Shown here: positions 25,401 to 36,989 of the stretch, piece after piece
Layout: every line of letters starts with the position of its first letter
Position numbering within the stretch: the stretch's first letter is position 1
DNA from: Liquidambar formosana
Taxonomy: Eukaryota; Streptophyta; Magnoliopsida; Saxifragales; Altingiaceae
Reading direction: 5' to 3'
DNA length: 64,000 nucleotides
NCBI GenBank assembly: GCA_039720395.1
Contig: CM077820.1
Coordinates: 9,151,338-9,215,337 of the forward strand
The notes under the pieces: generated by a model
What the model saw: the letters and a program-made list of their open reading frames with translations, nothing else
Database searches by the model: none
Told to the model about the DNA's origin: nothing
Made by a program: the position numbers and the translations under genes

Positions 25401-28400
25401 GATTTTACAGTTCCTAATAATGTAAGACATAGTACAGCAGAGTAAGATAACATATGAAACCACCTCTTCCATTCAGCAGTATACTGTTTCGGAATCATCT
25501 CAATCTTCCTATTTTCATCATCCATGACAGCATCAAGAGCTTGCTTTGCCATACTACTGCAATTGACATACCACTGGGGCTTTATCAACGGCTCCAAAAC
25601 ATCGTTGGTTCTTGAACAAACGCCAAGACGCATCTCATTATTTTTAGCACCCCTATAGAGTCCCTAAACACAAGAAGAAAGTTACATCAATGAAACATAA
25701 AAAAATATATATCAACACACACAGTTCGTATGTGCACACACACCCATGTGTGTAGAGTATTACAGGTTTGAATCAGGAGATGACAGAAAAATATGGGATA
25801 AATTAAATATATAAGAAGTTAAGAACCTGGTGGGAAAATTCAGAACCAAATTCGCGCTTATTAAAACAACAAAGGGTAAAATGTAAAGCTATCTAGAAGA
25901 AGATGGCATTGAGTCAAATAAATAGAGGTTCTTATAGAATCTAAAGGAAATGGATCATTATCTAAAGAAACATGGGGGAAGAATGATGAAATATAAACTG
26001 TGAATAGTGCAAAGATGCCTTCCTATAAAGCTTGGCAAAAAACAAGGAATGACAAAAGACACGAACTAAAAAAATGCTATAAAAAAAATAGAGGGGGGAG
26101 AACAGCAGTGAGAAAATAAAGAAAACCTCTACTTAGTCCATTTTGATACAAAGAGAGAAAAGATGAAGTAATTTGAAAAACTAAGAAGAGAAAAAAATCT
26201 GCGAAGAGAAGAAAAACTTAGAAGAGAGAGAGCAAGAGAACTGAGAACGAGAAAAAAAAAACTCGTCGTCGTCGCTGGTACACTATGTTACAAACGGACG
26301 TCCCCCCTCCTTCATTTCATCGTGATCTCAAAATGGTTTTTCCTCCTTTTCTCTCTTTTGTTGTTAAAATTTTTATCAAGTGAAGTGGTGTTTACATTAT
26401 GACGGTGAATCACCCAATATACTTCCACTAATAAGGACTGAAAAGATGGAACTTGGAAGTAGTATTAACTTTAATTATTTAAATGGAGGGTATCAATCAC
26501 TACTATGTTTTTACCAATTTTTTTTTAAAAAAAAAAAAACTAATTTTACACTTAATAGTACTAAGTACTTAAATCATATGAATATTTACACTTAATAGTA
26601 CTAAATACTTAAATCATGTGATTATAAAATTAGTATCAAATGGGGAAAAAAAATTTGGTATATTATCAGAAGTGGTAAATTAGTAGTATAACTTTCTTTC
26701 TTTTTTAAGTTTATATACCTATTTGATAGGGTGTATATGCCTCAAACAATTTTTTTCTTTTTGGATCAGCAACAAATTCGATATTATTAAAAATAAAGAG
26801 AGAGAACAAGAGGAGGAAAAGAAGTCCACCAAACAGCCGAAGACACAACAAAAACAAAACAAAACTACAAGGACACTAACAACAAGCAGCCACCCAATCT
26901 GCTTTCAATAAGGACACTAACAATAAGAACAAAGGGACAGCACCAAATTCCTTAGAAGAATGAGGGGAGGTAACTTATTCAATTAATTATTTAATACCAC
27001 ACCTTAGGAAGCGGAGGTCCTAAGTTCGACTCTTGCTAAACCCCTTGGGGCTACCCACACAAGGTTTCATGGTTCTCATGGACCTTGGACGTACCAAGTC
27101 CATCTGGGTTATGGGGTTTCATACGGGCCCAGGGTTTGCCCAGAAGGGTTTCCTCATTATCAAAAAAATGTAAGTACTTTTTGCTCTATGTTTCTAAGCG
27201 TTTCCATGTGTTTCTAAATTTTTTTCACCATTTCTGTTGTGTTTCTTAAAATGTTTTCATTCAGGGGTAACTGAAATGACATGTTGAAACGAAATGTAGT
27301 ACCTTAGATGTAGGATATGAAGTAGGTGGGCCCTACAAGATATTGCTAGATTCAAGTAAGTAATGAATGCTGAAGTTTATCAATTAGATGATGACCAAAA
27401 GCTATGATTAGGTCCAGAAAATTGCCAAGAATAGAAAATTCAATTTATGGAACCAAGGTTAGATATCACAGTAGTCTACTAGGTGGAAGTCTCATTGGCT
27501 GATCTTGCTGATCTGGCCATCGGTCTGATTCATGCCATAGGAGGAAATTTTCAAATTTTAGTTACAACCAAATTTTATTCATTTATATTATTAACAATAC
27601 TAAACTAGGTATTTTTCTTTTCTTTTTCTTTTTCTGAGAATCCAAGCATATCTTGCACTCAGGAAGTTACCATGATGCTTCCAGCATGAGCCTGTCTACC
27701 AGTGTATCAAAACACAGGCCATAAACAATTTGCAGCCCAAAATGCATAAGCAAAGCCAATACCAGATATACGTACCAATTTTGTCATAAAATGTATTTCC
27801 CTCTCAGTCAATAGACTCCTATTAAAATTCTCCATAAATTCATCGACATAGTATTTATATTTCATTAACTCAAATATAAAGTAATAATACCTTTTTTTGT
27901 AGTGCTTCATTCACTGCCTCACGGGCTTTAAAACGTGGCATCCCTACAAACTCTGAACCACCATTGCTATTAATTTTCCCATCATCAGAAAAAATGTTGA
28001 TGAATTCAAGATTATGACGCCTTCCGACCTCAAAATCATTTGGGTCGTGGGCTGGAGTGATCTGCAAGATCGTGAAGGAAAGGATTATCGAACATTCACA
28101 TCCCAAAAGGAGTGTTCAAATAAAGATGGAAGCATTCTTAGCCTTCAAAAGAAAACTTTACCTTAACAGCACCAGTCCCAAAATTTGGATCAACAAGTAT
28201 TGCATCACAAACTATAGGCAGTTTTCTTCCATTAAATGGATGAATGGCGAATTTTCCATGGAGATGACCATACCTAGAGTCATCAGGATGTATAGCAATA
28301 GCAGTATCACCAAGCATTGTCTCCACTCTAGTAGTAGCCACAACAATCTCACCCAGCCCTCCTTCAAGTGGGTAAGCAAATGATGTTAAAACACCAAACT

Positions 28401-31400
28401 CCACTAAATTTTCATATCCCGGAACCTTCAAAAGAGTCCTTTCCTTGATGTCTATATAGTCTACCTACACGCGAGAAGCAACTTCTAGAAAAGCAGGACA
28501 TATTTTAGTGACAATTACATTTAGAAGTCATGGCTTACCTCAATATCAGATATCGCCGTTCGCAAGACACAATCCCAATTCACTAGTCGAAGATCTCTGC
28601 AAAAAAAGATGCAACAATAAAAACTCAAAACAGGTTAACTTATCAAAGTGAAGGAACAATGGGACAAAATGCAAGTATAATGATGCAGAAGAATCAAAGC
28701 AGTTAAAGAAATCTAGGAGCAAATTTAAATTTGAGTGAAAGTTTTATCAGCAGATTGTCTCCCGGTAAAAATATAATAGCCATATATAACACACCAATAA
28801 TGGAACAAAATCCTTAAAAGTACCACTAATTGATTTGAAATTAGAAAAAGTTGTTTATAAAAATTTGATCACAAAGGAAGAACCAAAATGTAACTTAAGA
28901 ATCAAGATGAATGATCAAATAACACTAGTAATCATAGGGCCGTTTTTAATTCATCTCTGGCCAACAACTTAATTTGGCATTGGCAAAGTCTTCAATGTCA
29001 GCCGGGCATTCTATAATTCAATTTAGGTACGAAGTCTGGAATTGAAAACCAGAAAAGAAAAATAACATGCTGAACCTATCTTCTAATATGAATAAAGCCA
29101 TACTGACTTATGAATTGCTTGGATGGCCATTAAAATAAAAAAAAAAATAGTAATAACAAAATGTTATTCCACGTCAAGCATACCTGTAGATAAGGCCTTC
29201 TGTGTAAAGCCTAACAAAAGCTTCTGTCACAGCCCGTGATCTTTTCTCATCCATAGTGAAGCACTGGGTAAGAAAAGCAAACAATATAGGGGATGAAGGT
29301 GAGGGTGGAGGTGATTCATTATTACATCCAGAGAGGAGGGGGGGGGGGGGGGTGGAATTGCAATAACCCAACCAAAAAAAAATACAATTTCTTCATCAGA
29401 CTGAAGTTAAAACATGTCATGACAATTCTAAATCCTTACCTCACGGGACCAATCAAGAGAGGCACCTAGCCTACGCAGCTGCTTTAATATGGTTCCTCCA
29501 TACTGATTCTTCCAATTCCAGACCTTTCACCACAACATTAACAAGAGCACAAGAGTACATATAAAGGTGAGGAAGGACTTCGAAACTTAAGGACACTGAA
29601 CATGTTAAGGAAGCTGACACTAGATAGTTACAATTCAAACGCACTTCGGATACAAATCTCTCACGACCAATATCATGCCGAGTTAATTTTCTTTCACGCA
29701 TTATCTTTTTCTCCACAACAACCTGCAAAACAGCACCCGTATGTTACAGTCAGTTTATGAGAAAACATATAATCAAGAAAATTCATATACTTCCAAAAAT
29801 CAAAGTTCCCATAAATGCGTATATTGCTAGGGTGCCACAGGGCCTTGCAGCCGATGGGCAACCCCCTACACCAAAATTCAAGCAAAAAACACATCAAATT
29901 GGTCTGCAACATTGTGAGCCCAGAGGTCCCAGATCACCAGTTATATCGTTGTAGCATCAGTGTAGTTGCAGAAGATTAGGCATAGAAAAACAAATTAGCA
30001 ACCCTGATGTGTGTCTAGAACTTCTTTTTGGTGTAAGAGTTTGCATCCAAGTAACAAAGCGGTGCAATTCACAGAAAGTCAGAAAGCATTCATTGTGCAT
30101 CATGCCATTGAGGGATACGTGATATGCAGTTATGCGCAAGCCTTATCCCCCCTCTCTAGTGCTGCAGGGCTACATGCTCTTAATCCCACAGCTATAATGA
30201 AATTGATTAGAGAAAATTAAATTGTTAACAATGTTATATATCAAAATGACAGTTTTTTATAAAGGACAAATAACCTGTGTTGCTATCCCAGCATGGTCCA
30301 TTCCAGGCACCCACAAGGTATTGTATCCAGACATTCTCCGCCAGCGGATAATTGTATCCTACATGCCATAGATGACACAGAATATTAATATACGATTTGA
30401 AAGCTACAAAGCAAAACAGCACAAACAGGAGTGTAACTGAGAGACCTCTATAGCAGTAGTAAGAGCATGGCCTATATGTAGAGCCCCCGTAACATTTGGA
30501 GGTGGCACAACCTGCAATGATAACCCACAAAAATAATAATAATAATAATAAACCATTTCACATTGTTTTTCATGGTAAATTTTAACCAAAAAAATTAAAA
30601 TAATAATTCGATAATATGTAGTCATTACCATAATTACTGATATCATATATAAAAAATAAAAATAAAAATAAAAAAATCAAATTCCATTCTAAATCAAAGT
30701 GTTAAGGAATACAGAAAAACTCAATTAAACGCTTTCATAAATACAATGAAATCATTTCAAATCCCATGTAAAACACAATGGATCTGTTCAAGTTCCATGG
30801 GACATCCAAACAACTCATTAATGAATCATCAACTTAAAGATCCATAATTCTTAGAAGCAAGAATCACCTACCAAGGGTGAAAAGCCCACTCTAGATCTGC
30901 GATTATTCTCAATAAGAAGCTTGTTAGAACCACAATTTTGTAAACCGAGATTCTCTCAAGATAGAATTGTGCTTCCGACTGATATGGAACCTATTCATAG
31001 TGGGACGAGGAAAAGATCCGTTTCTGGATGAGAAGAAGAAGACAAGAGAGCACCTTGACACCAACAGAGAGGCTGCCGGAGGATGTTGGTCACCAGAAGT
31101 GACTCGTCCTTCAACGGTGTAGGGTTTCAATCGAAAGAAAGCCGGTTCTCCATTATCTTTTTCTTTTTTTCAGTTTTGGTCCTCATACTCTTTCTCATTT
31201 TTAAAACGACCATAGTTCAATTTGTTTTCTACACCTCCAAAACCAATTATTTTGACCAATATTTGCAGAAAATACATCCTGGGCATATCTCTTTACTTCA
31301 TCAAAAAATAAAAAATTCAGAATAAAATAACTAACTCCTTCAATTCAAAATTTATTCTTCCTCCTCAAAATAAATGTGCACTCACACACACACACAAACA

Positions 31401-33614
31401 CACACATATAAATAAATAAATAAACAAAATGAAATGGTTCTATAGTTCCAGCAGCAAATATCTAAAAAGGTCCAGCAAGACACTCACAATCACAAATGGT
31501 GGTCTGGAGCTGCTAGCATCTGCCACAAAGAAGCCTGATTTCTCCCACCATGCATACCATCTAGAGTAGCAAGCATAGGAGATTAGGATTTCCAAGTTTG
31601 CAAACATGATTCTATTTAGTATGGGAAAAAACATAAAGCAAAACTTCATACTCACGAATTTTCTACAGCACTTGGACTGTACTGTTTTGCCATTTGACAA
31701 GAAAGCTGTTTCTTCTCACCAAAAGGAGTCTCTGGGTCAACATAATCCTCAGCATTTTCATCCTCTGCATCTCGCTTTAAATTCTTCCGTTCACTCCTTT
31801 TGGGGGCATTAGATGCTTGTTGTGCCTTGAGATCATCACATAATAAACCAATTAAAGTAAGTTAACAACAGGAAAAAACCACAAAAACAAAACAAAACCA
31901 CATCTAAGTTCTTCACAAGCACCAACATGAGAGAGAGAGAGAGAGAATAAAATAACAAAATCAGAAACAGAATCAATGAGCTACAGAAAACATTTCTGTC
32001 ATTGCTACCTGAAGCTTGGCTAACTCTGCTTTTTGTGCAGCCTTAAGTTTTTTCAATTCTTTTGCTTTTGCCTACCACAAAAACAGAAAAATAGTCACTC
32101 AAATAACGGAATATAGTGGAACAAGCAGATGCGAATCAGACAACAAAACAACCAAACCAAATTACCAAGACAACAGAAGAAATTCGAAAGGGCTGCAACT
32201 AAATAAATAAATATTTAAAAATGGTTAAAAATGAAAAAAAAAAAAAAATGGAAAAGATAAACAGAATGGAGTCAGATCACTCACTCAAACTTGAGTAAGA
32301 ACAAGAAAGGGTTCAATGAACGGTGCAGTTCTTTCAAATGATGCTTATGAAATGAACAAGCAAGTGTTTGAAGATCAAAGTTTCAACTAGAATCATGATA
32401 CTATGATCCACTAACAGCTATAGACAATTGACTGAACTTTCATTTTCTGCCAATTAATCGTGATAAGATTCCAGCTATTTATAAAATGAGGGACCTACCC
32501 CAGTAATCTAGAAGCGACAGTCAGATAGTCGTGAAGGGAGTTATAATTATTTTTTCCTTGCTGGAATTTACAGTCCAGTAATATTTATCTTAATACTGGG
32601 TGTTCGTAAGGTCACCTTGACTGCCTATCAAAAGAAAAAGTCACTTTTAGAGTTTTAATAAGAATGTATTGGTGTGTGTTAGTAAGATCATTCAGAGTCA
32701 TCAACATTTCCATTAATTCACGTTGAGGAACTCATGGTGAATCATGATGTCTAACTGTTCTTTTGTTGAAATTGAATGAATTTATTTGTGTCCCTACTCC
32801 CTAGTCATATGCAATAAACATAATGTGTTTAACAACCATTTCTTAACTTGGTGCAGTTGGCTGTAAGACATGACATCCTGCCTCAGTCTCAGGTAACAAG
32901 GTCTTACCCTCAGATTCTTGAAGATAGAACATCGATTAGAGTATTTGGGGGGGGGGGGTAGGCATATGTCCTCCCCCGTGTAGGGGCAAATAACTCCAGT
33001 TCCCAAATCCCAATTCTCATAAACTTCTTTAGAACAAAATGCCCAAACAAGAAAGAATATCCTTTTACAACTATCTACAACAACCAAATTTTCCGCATTT
33101 TCACTGTAAAACATTTTCTCATAAACTTCATAAGAAAGAATGGTTCAGCGGAAAACATTCTTGCATGATCTTAATAAAGAACAAAATGCTGAAAATGACT
33201 TGCAAAACCGGAACCCAAAAAGAACCATAAAAATATGATTACTTCAAAAGAAACGGAAATGAATTTAATTCTTCCTTTCTTAAACAACATAAAACATAGG
33301 ATAGCAAAAAAAATATTTTCCGTTTATTTTACTGCATTTTCTCGGCAACCAACCAAGCAGAGGGTAAGACTACATCGAAAAGGATGGAAAGAATACGGTA
33401 AAAATTTAAAGAGAAAAACCTTCTCTTCCTTCTTTTTCTTTTTCTCAAGGTCTTCGATCTCCGGCTGTGCCTCTGGCTCCACCTACGAATTCAAAAGGGG
33501 TTTTTACCGATCGAATTGCGTGCAATAAATACAGTAAAAAGATGAATCAACTAGCTAAAATTGCTGAACTCCGAGAAAATGGTTTATCGGGAAAATCGGC
33601 GAATTACTCACCAT
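16481..33614 (-). CDS. Valyl-tRNA synthetase (class I), 21 coding exons
   Basis: Charges tRNA-Val with valine for translation. Coding exons in transcription order: 33612-33614 (ATG alone), 33420-33482, 32009-32071, 31656-31825, 31488-31560, 30446-30511, 30275-30358, 29645-29722, 29440-29523, 29184-29263, 28539-28596, 28162-28464, 27891-28061, 25464-25663, 24608-25010, 23372-23623, 22781-23281, 22088-22179, 19424-19523, 17360-17505, 16481-16661. They sum to 3,171 nt (1,056 aa), and all junctions keep frame. Features: a Lys-rich N-terminus; [15 protein letters not shown] with HIGH at 136-139; the CP1 editing segment with [14 protein letters not shown] (about 316-329); [26 protein letters not shown] (KMSKS 647-651); an anticodon-binding domain with [17 protein letters not shown]; and the C-terminal coiled-coil arm. 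The length is normal for a cytosolic eukaryotic enzyme. No transit peptide is visible in this start. A plastid isoform would be a different gene. Confidence 0.95.
17506..19423. other. ValRS intron 19
   Basis: A 1.9-kb AT-rich intron with an (AAT)n run near 17946-17965. No inserted gene or clear transposon is seen. Confidence 0.6.
21274..21369 (-). mobile_element. LINE 3' end, 5'-truncated, with 18-bp target duplication
   Basis: Read on the minus strand, this about 96-bp fragment has two repeats of a GTACTTGGGCTTTTG word. It then has CTTTCTTTTCGATAATA and a poly(A) tail, the pattern of plant LINE 3' ends. It is flanked by AAGATCAACACAATACTT (21256-21273) and AAGATCAATACAATACTT (21370-21387), an 18-base target duplication with one mismatch. 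It is a dead fragment. Confidence 0.85.
21404..21623 (-). mobile_element. tRNA-derived SINE with 16-bp target duplication
   Basis: On the minus strand the head carries an A box, TAGTCCAGTTGGTAAGGG (rc of about 21593-21610), and a B box, GGGTTTGATTCCC (rc of 21544-21556). These have the spacing of the tRNA internal pol III promoter. The 3' end (left, 21404-21425) is A-rich. It is flanked by AATATTTATGATAAGA (21388-21403) and AATATTAATGATAAGA (21624-21639), one mismatch in 16. Boxes, tail and duplication together make a nearly complete SINE. Confidence 0.88.
25664..27890. other. ValRS intron 13
   Basis: A 2.2-kb intron with a perfectly spaced 40-bp tandem duplication (26541-26580 and 26581-26620; ACACTTAATAGTACTAA repeated) and a possible SINE at about 26985-27175. 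No gene is seen. Confidence 0.6.
26985..27175 (+). mobile_element. Possible tRNA-derived SINE
   Basis: A B-box-like AAGTTCGACTCTT (about 27022-27034) follows an upstream degenerate A box, ATTATTTAATACCACACC. Next comes a GC-richer body with CCCTTGGGGCTACCCACAC, and the element ends in TCATTATCAAAAAAATG. I found no clear target duplication. The assignment is from pattern only. Confidence 0.45.
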
Positions 33615-34099
33615 GTTGTTCGTTTGGTGGATTGGAATCGGAGAGACTATGGTTTTGAGTTGCAGGATACGATATAGATATAACGGCTTTTGTAAATGTA
33701 AAACCCTAGAAGGGGCGATAAATGACTGCGTATTGAGGTTTTGACGTTACTTTCACGCGCGAATCAGAATCTGTCAACGACTTTTAAACGACCCGCTTTG
33801 ACACGTGGTGGATGTTTTTTGACAAACAGTATTAAGACTGGGAGGAGGAACCCCCGGCCCGAGGGAAGTTGTGAAAAATCTATATCTATGTCTGTATCTC
33901 TATTTATACTACTTATAAAAAGTGAATCCTAAAAAAAATTTTAATTCTCTAAAATACCTTTATTTTAAAATATAATAACATCAATATTATTAAGTAATTT
34001 AAAATATGAAAAGAAAAAAACGTACATAATTAATTAAATTATGGAGAAACCTACTTTAATTAGAGTTTTACAATCCTATTCCCTAAACTAGCATTAACA

Positions 34100-34343
34100 T
34101 ATGAAGAATCAATAAAAATGTATGATGATCATCCATCAAAACTAAGAACAAAAAGTGTATATATATGGGGAAAAAAAAATCAAAATCAAAATAATTTATT
34201 TATAAAAAATCATTAGTATTATAGTATAGAAAATTTTGTTATAATTTGGTCTCTGAATCATTAGCACAAACACATAAAGAATCAATAAAAATGTATGATG
34301 ATCATCCACCAAAACTAAGCACAAAAAATGTATATATATGTGA
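34100..34343. repeat. Direct repeat, two about 68-bp copies
   Basis: AGAATCAATAAAAATGTATG, then ATGATCATCCAYCAAAACTAAG and GTATATATATG, occur at about 34103-34168 and again at about 34277-34342, a period near 174 bases with only a few mismatches. Confidence 0.8.
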
Positions 34344-35639
34344 GTACAGTGCATGAAAGAATAAAAAAATCATACAAGATCAACTCCATATACTTAGAAA
34401 AGAACAAGAAGTAAGGAAGGGTTTTCATATGATGTGTATAGTTCAAATTGATTTGAAACTCTGTATTTATTTATTTATTTGCCGATTTTTCTAAACTTTG
34501 TTTGAGAGATTGTTCTTCAAGAAATGCGTCGAACAACAAAGTAAGAATGTCTCTATTTTTTTTTTCTTGATAGGAAAACAACCAAATATAATAATAATAA
34601 TAATAACAACAACAAATAGATAAAAAGATCAAATTAAATTTATTAAGAAGAAATATAATTTAAGTCTGCAAGGAATTGGTCCCTTACACAAATTAAGACA
34701 TCTTCCAATGAAACATACAAATCATTAACCTCCTTACCAAACTGTGCCAAACCTAAGATTTGTTGATGATCTTTGGATTCCTTTTTTTTTTTTTTGGCAT
34801 GTGCATTTTTTTCCTAAATTTTGCTAATAATTTCAACTAATATATTCTCTTTGTTTTGTTTTCTTTTTTTGAATCATATATTTATTCAGTGGTAGCAATG
34901 GAGAAGATTTCTATACTTTTTATTTTTACATTAAGTTGTTTTAGGGTTTACAATTCAAAATCTCATATAAAAGTATGTCTAAAAAACTTACCTATAGCAA
35001 GAAAAAGAAAAAAAAAATGGAAATTCTACCCTCTCCAAGCATTTTTTTTCTAATGTGATATGACATCTACTATGACAGCAAATGACATGGGTATGAAGAA
35101 GGGTTGAGTTGGTTATCAAAAGTAAAAAATTCCGGCACAAACAACCCCCACTCCCCAACCCAATCAAAGAATAATAATAGACTAGGGTATAATACTTTTG
35201 CTATTTTTATTTTTTATTCTAGCATCTAAGAAGACTAAGCATATTGGACTAGAGGATCCCATGAGAAAGGCAAAATAAACTGGTCAGTAGCCCGTAATTA
35301 GGATCAAGGAATGTTCGAACAAAAATCAAAAGCTTACACGGGTTGTATTTGTTGGGAGCTGGAACACATCCCTACATTTTTCTTTTAAAAAAAAATTCCC
35401 TCAAGCCCTCCTTTTCTATCCTAACTAGATATAACACACGTGTGTTGCACGTGAATATTTTTAAATAATATTAGTTATACAAAATAATAAATACATAAAG
35501 ATTTTATATTAATGAGTCTAAACGGTTTTTCAGAACTATAGGTATTTCGTTTCGAATGATTTTTCACCTATTATGATTATAAATTCATCTATCTAACTTA
35601 AAAATTCATCAAAAATCAAACTTATTCTCTAACAGTACC

Positions 35640-35640
<1 letters not shown>

Positions 35641-35671
<31 letters not shown>

Positions 35672-35718
35672 TTGCAGTTCTCTAATAGTACTATATATAT
35701 ATATATATTATAATTTGC
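35641..35718. repeat. (TA)n microsatellite, duplicated block
   Basis: Two TA runs are each preceded by an AGTAC(C/T)ATA word and followed by TATTATAATTTGC, so the microsatellite and its flank were copied in tandem. Confidence 0.8.
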
Positions 35719-36099
35719 GGAGCAAAACTTACTAGAGAAGGGAGAAGTTGCTGTTAACCAGAGAATGGAGAAGTCGCCGTTAATGGAAAAGGTGGAGAGA
35801 AGGTCGAAGCTACTCTTGATGAAGAAACAATCCGGCTATTTATTTATTATATAGGAATTATAGTTTCCATTTCTTTTGAATTCCTATTTGTGTTTTATAT
35901 ATTAAGGTATGTGTTTTAGAATTATAGTTTCCATATTCCTATATATTTCTATTTATTTCCTATATATGCAGAAGGGTGGGTAGTTGTGTATTTAAAAATT
36001 AAAATAAGGGTATATTAGTCAATCAAAAGTTTTTCTTACATTCATCTTTTTATAGATAGTATAGATTATAGGTAGTATAGATATAGATAAAAGAAACCC

Positions 36100-36249
36100 A
36101 GGAGAATTTTAGATTGGTCGGGCTATGGGAAAATAATTACAGTTTAGTACAAATTCTTACTAACTTCCTAATAAATGACTACTAACTTAACCAAGAATGA
36201 CTATTAACTATAATTATTTTCTCATAGCCGACCAATCTAAAATTCCCCC
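36100..36249. mobile_element. MITE with about 45-bp terminal inverted repeats
   Basis: The left end GGAGAATTTTAGATTGGTCG and the inverted right end GGGGGAATTTTAGATTGGTC match through ..GGCTATGRGAAAATAATTA. The full element is about 150 bp and would fold into a hairpin. The target duplication is not clear. It has no ORF. Confidence 0.8.
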
Positions 36250-36989
36250 AATCATCTACCCTTGGGACTAGCTCTAGGCAATGGTCAGGGAAATTGAATC
36301 AGAGCAAAAGGTTTCAACGTTGACTTTAGCCATGCCTAATAAGTGAAGTTTGTATTTTACTAACAAGCGGGATTGGGGTGAGTGCTTCCTATTTGTGCTC
36401 TGCTTCCGGTTCTTACATTTTCCATTTATTAGATATGAAATTTTTTTGTAGAGCAAATGCAGCATTAAGAAGAGTTGTTTGTCTTCGAATATTAATTCTC
36501 TTTTAGACTATTACAAACTAACAACGCCACAGTAAAGTCGATAATTTTGCCCCCAACTCAGATCATAGCTCATGCCTTCTTAATGTTTCACCATTGCCCA
36601 TTATGATTTTGCCCTGAATTAGATAAGGAAACAAACACCAAGTAAGACAATGAACAGACGTAACAAATTTATATTGATTTGGTCTAATTGACAAATTGAA
36701 AGGGAAAGGGCAAAAAAAAAAGAAAAAGAAAAAAGTGATCTGAAAATTTGCATACACTATTACAGAATCCCATCCAACATAGTCCGTGGAAACAAACGAT
36801 CCGTCCGTCTTTCACCAAATGAAATTCGAGAAAAAAAAAGAACCCGCTGTGGTAAGCATTTCCGAGAAATGCAAACAAGCGAGAGAAAAAAAAAGAGAGA
36901 ACATATTCAGATGAATTAACAAAAGGCAAGAGCATGTCATATACTCGAAACAACCTACTGTCCAATAAGTAAATGCCTCAGATCAGATG

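Larger units (their letters stand above)
33615..36989. other. Region upstream of ValRS and downstream of PGAP3-like gene
   Basis: The ValRS 5' UTR/promoter lies within about 33615-33900; a minus-strand transcript would start near 33700. The rest is AT-rich intergenic DNA. It holds an imperfect direct repeat containing AGAATCAATAAAAATGTATG (about 34103 and 34277), a duplicated (TA)n block (35641-35711) and a MITE (36100-36249). No other gene is seen. Confidence 0.55.

Noticed and set aside
36684..36965. 93-codon Phe-rich frame downstream of the PGAP3-like gene
   Set aside because: Translation of A/T-rich DNA antisense to purine runs, after the PGAP3-like stop codon; likely 3' UTR.
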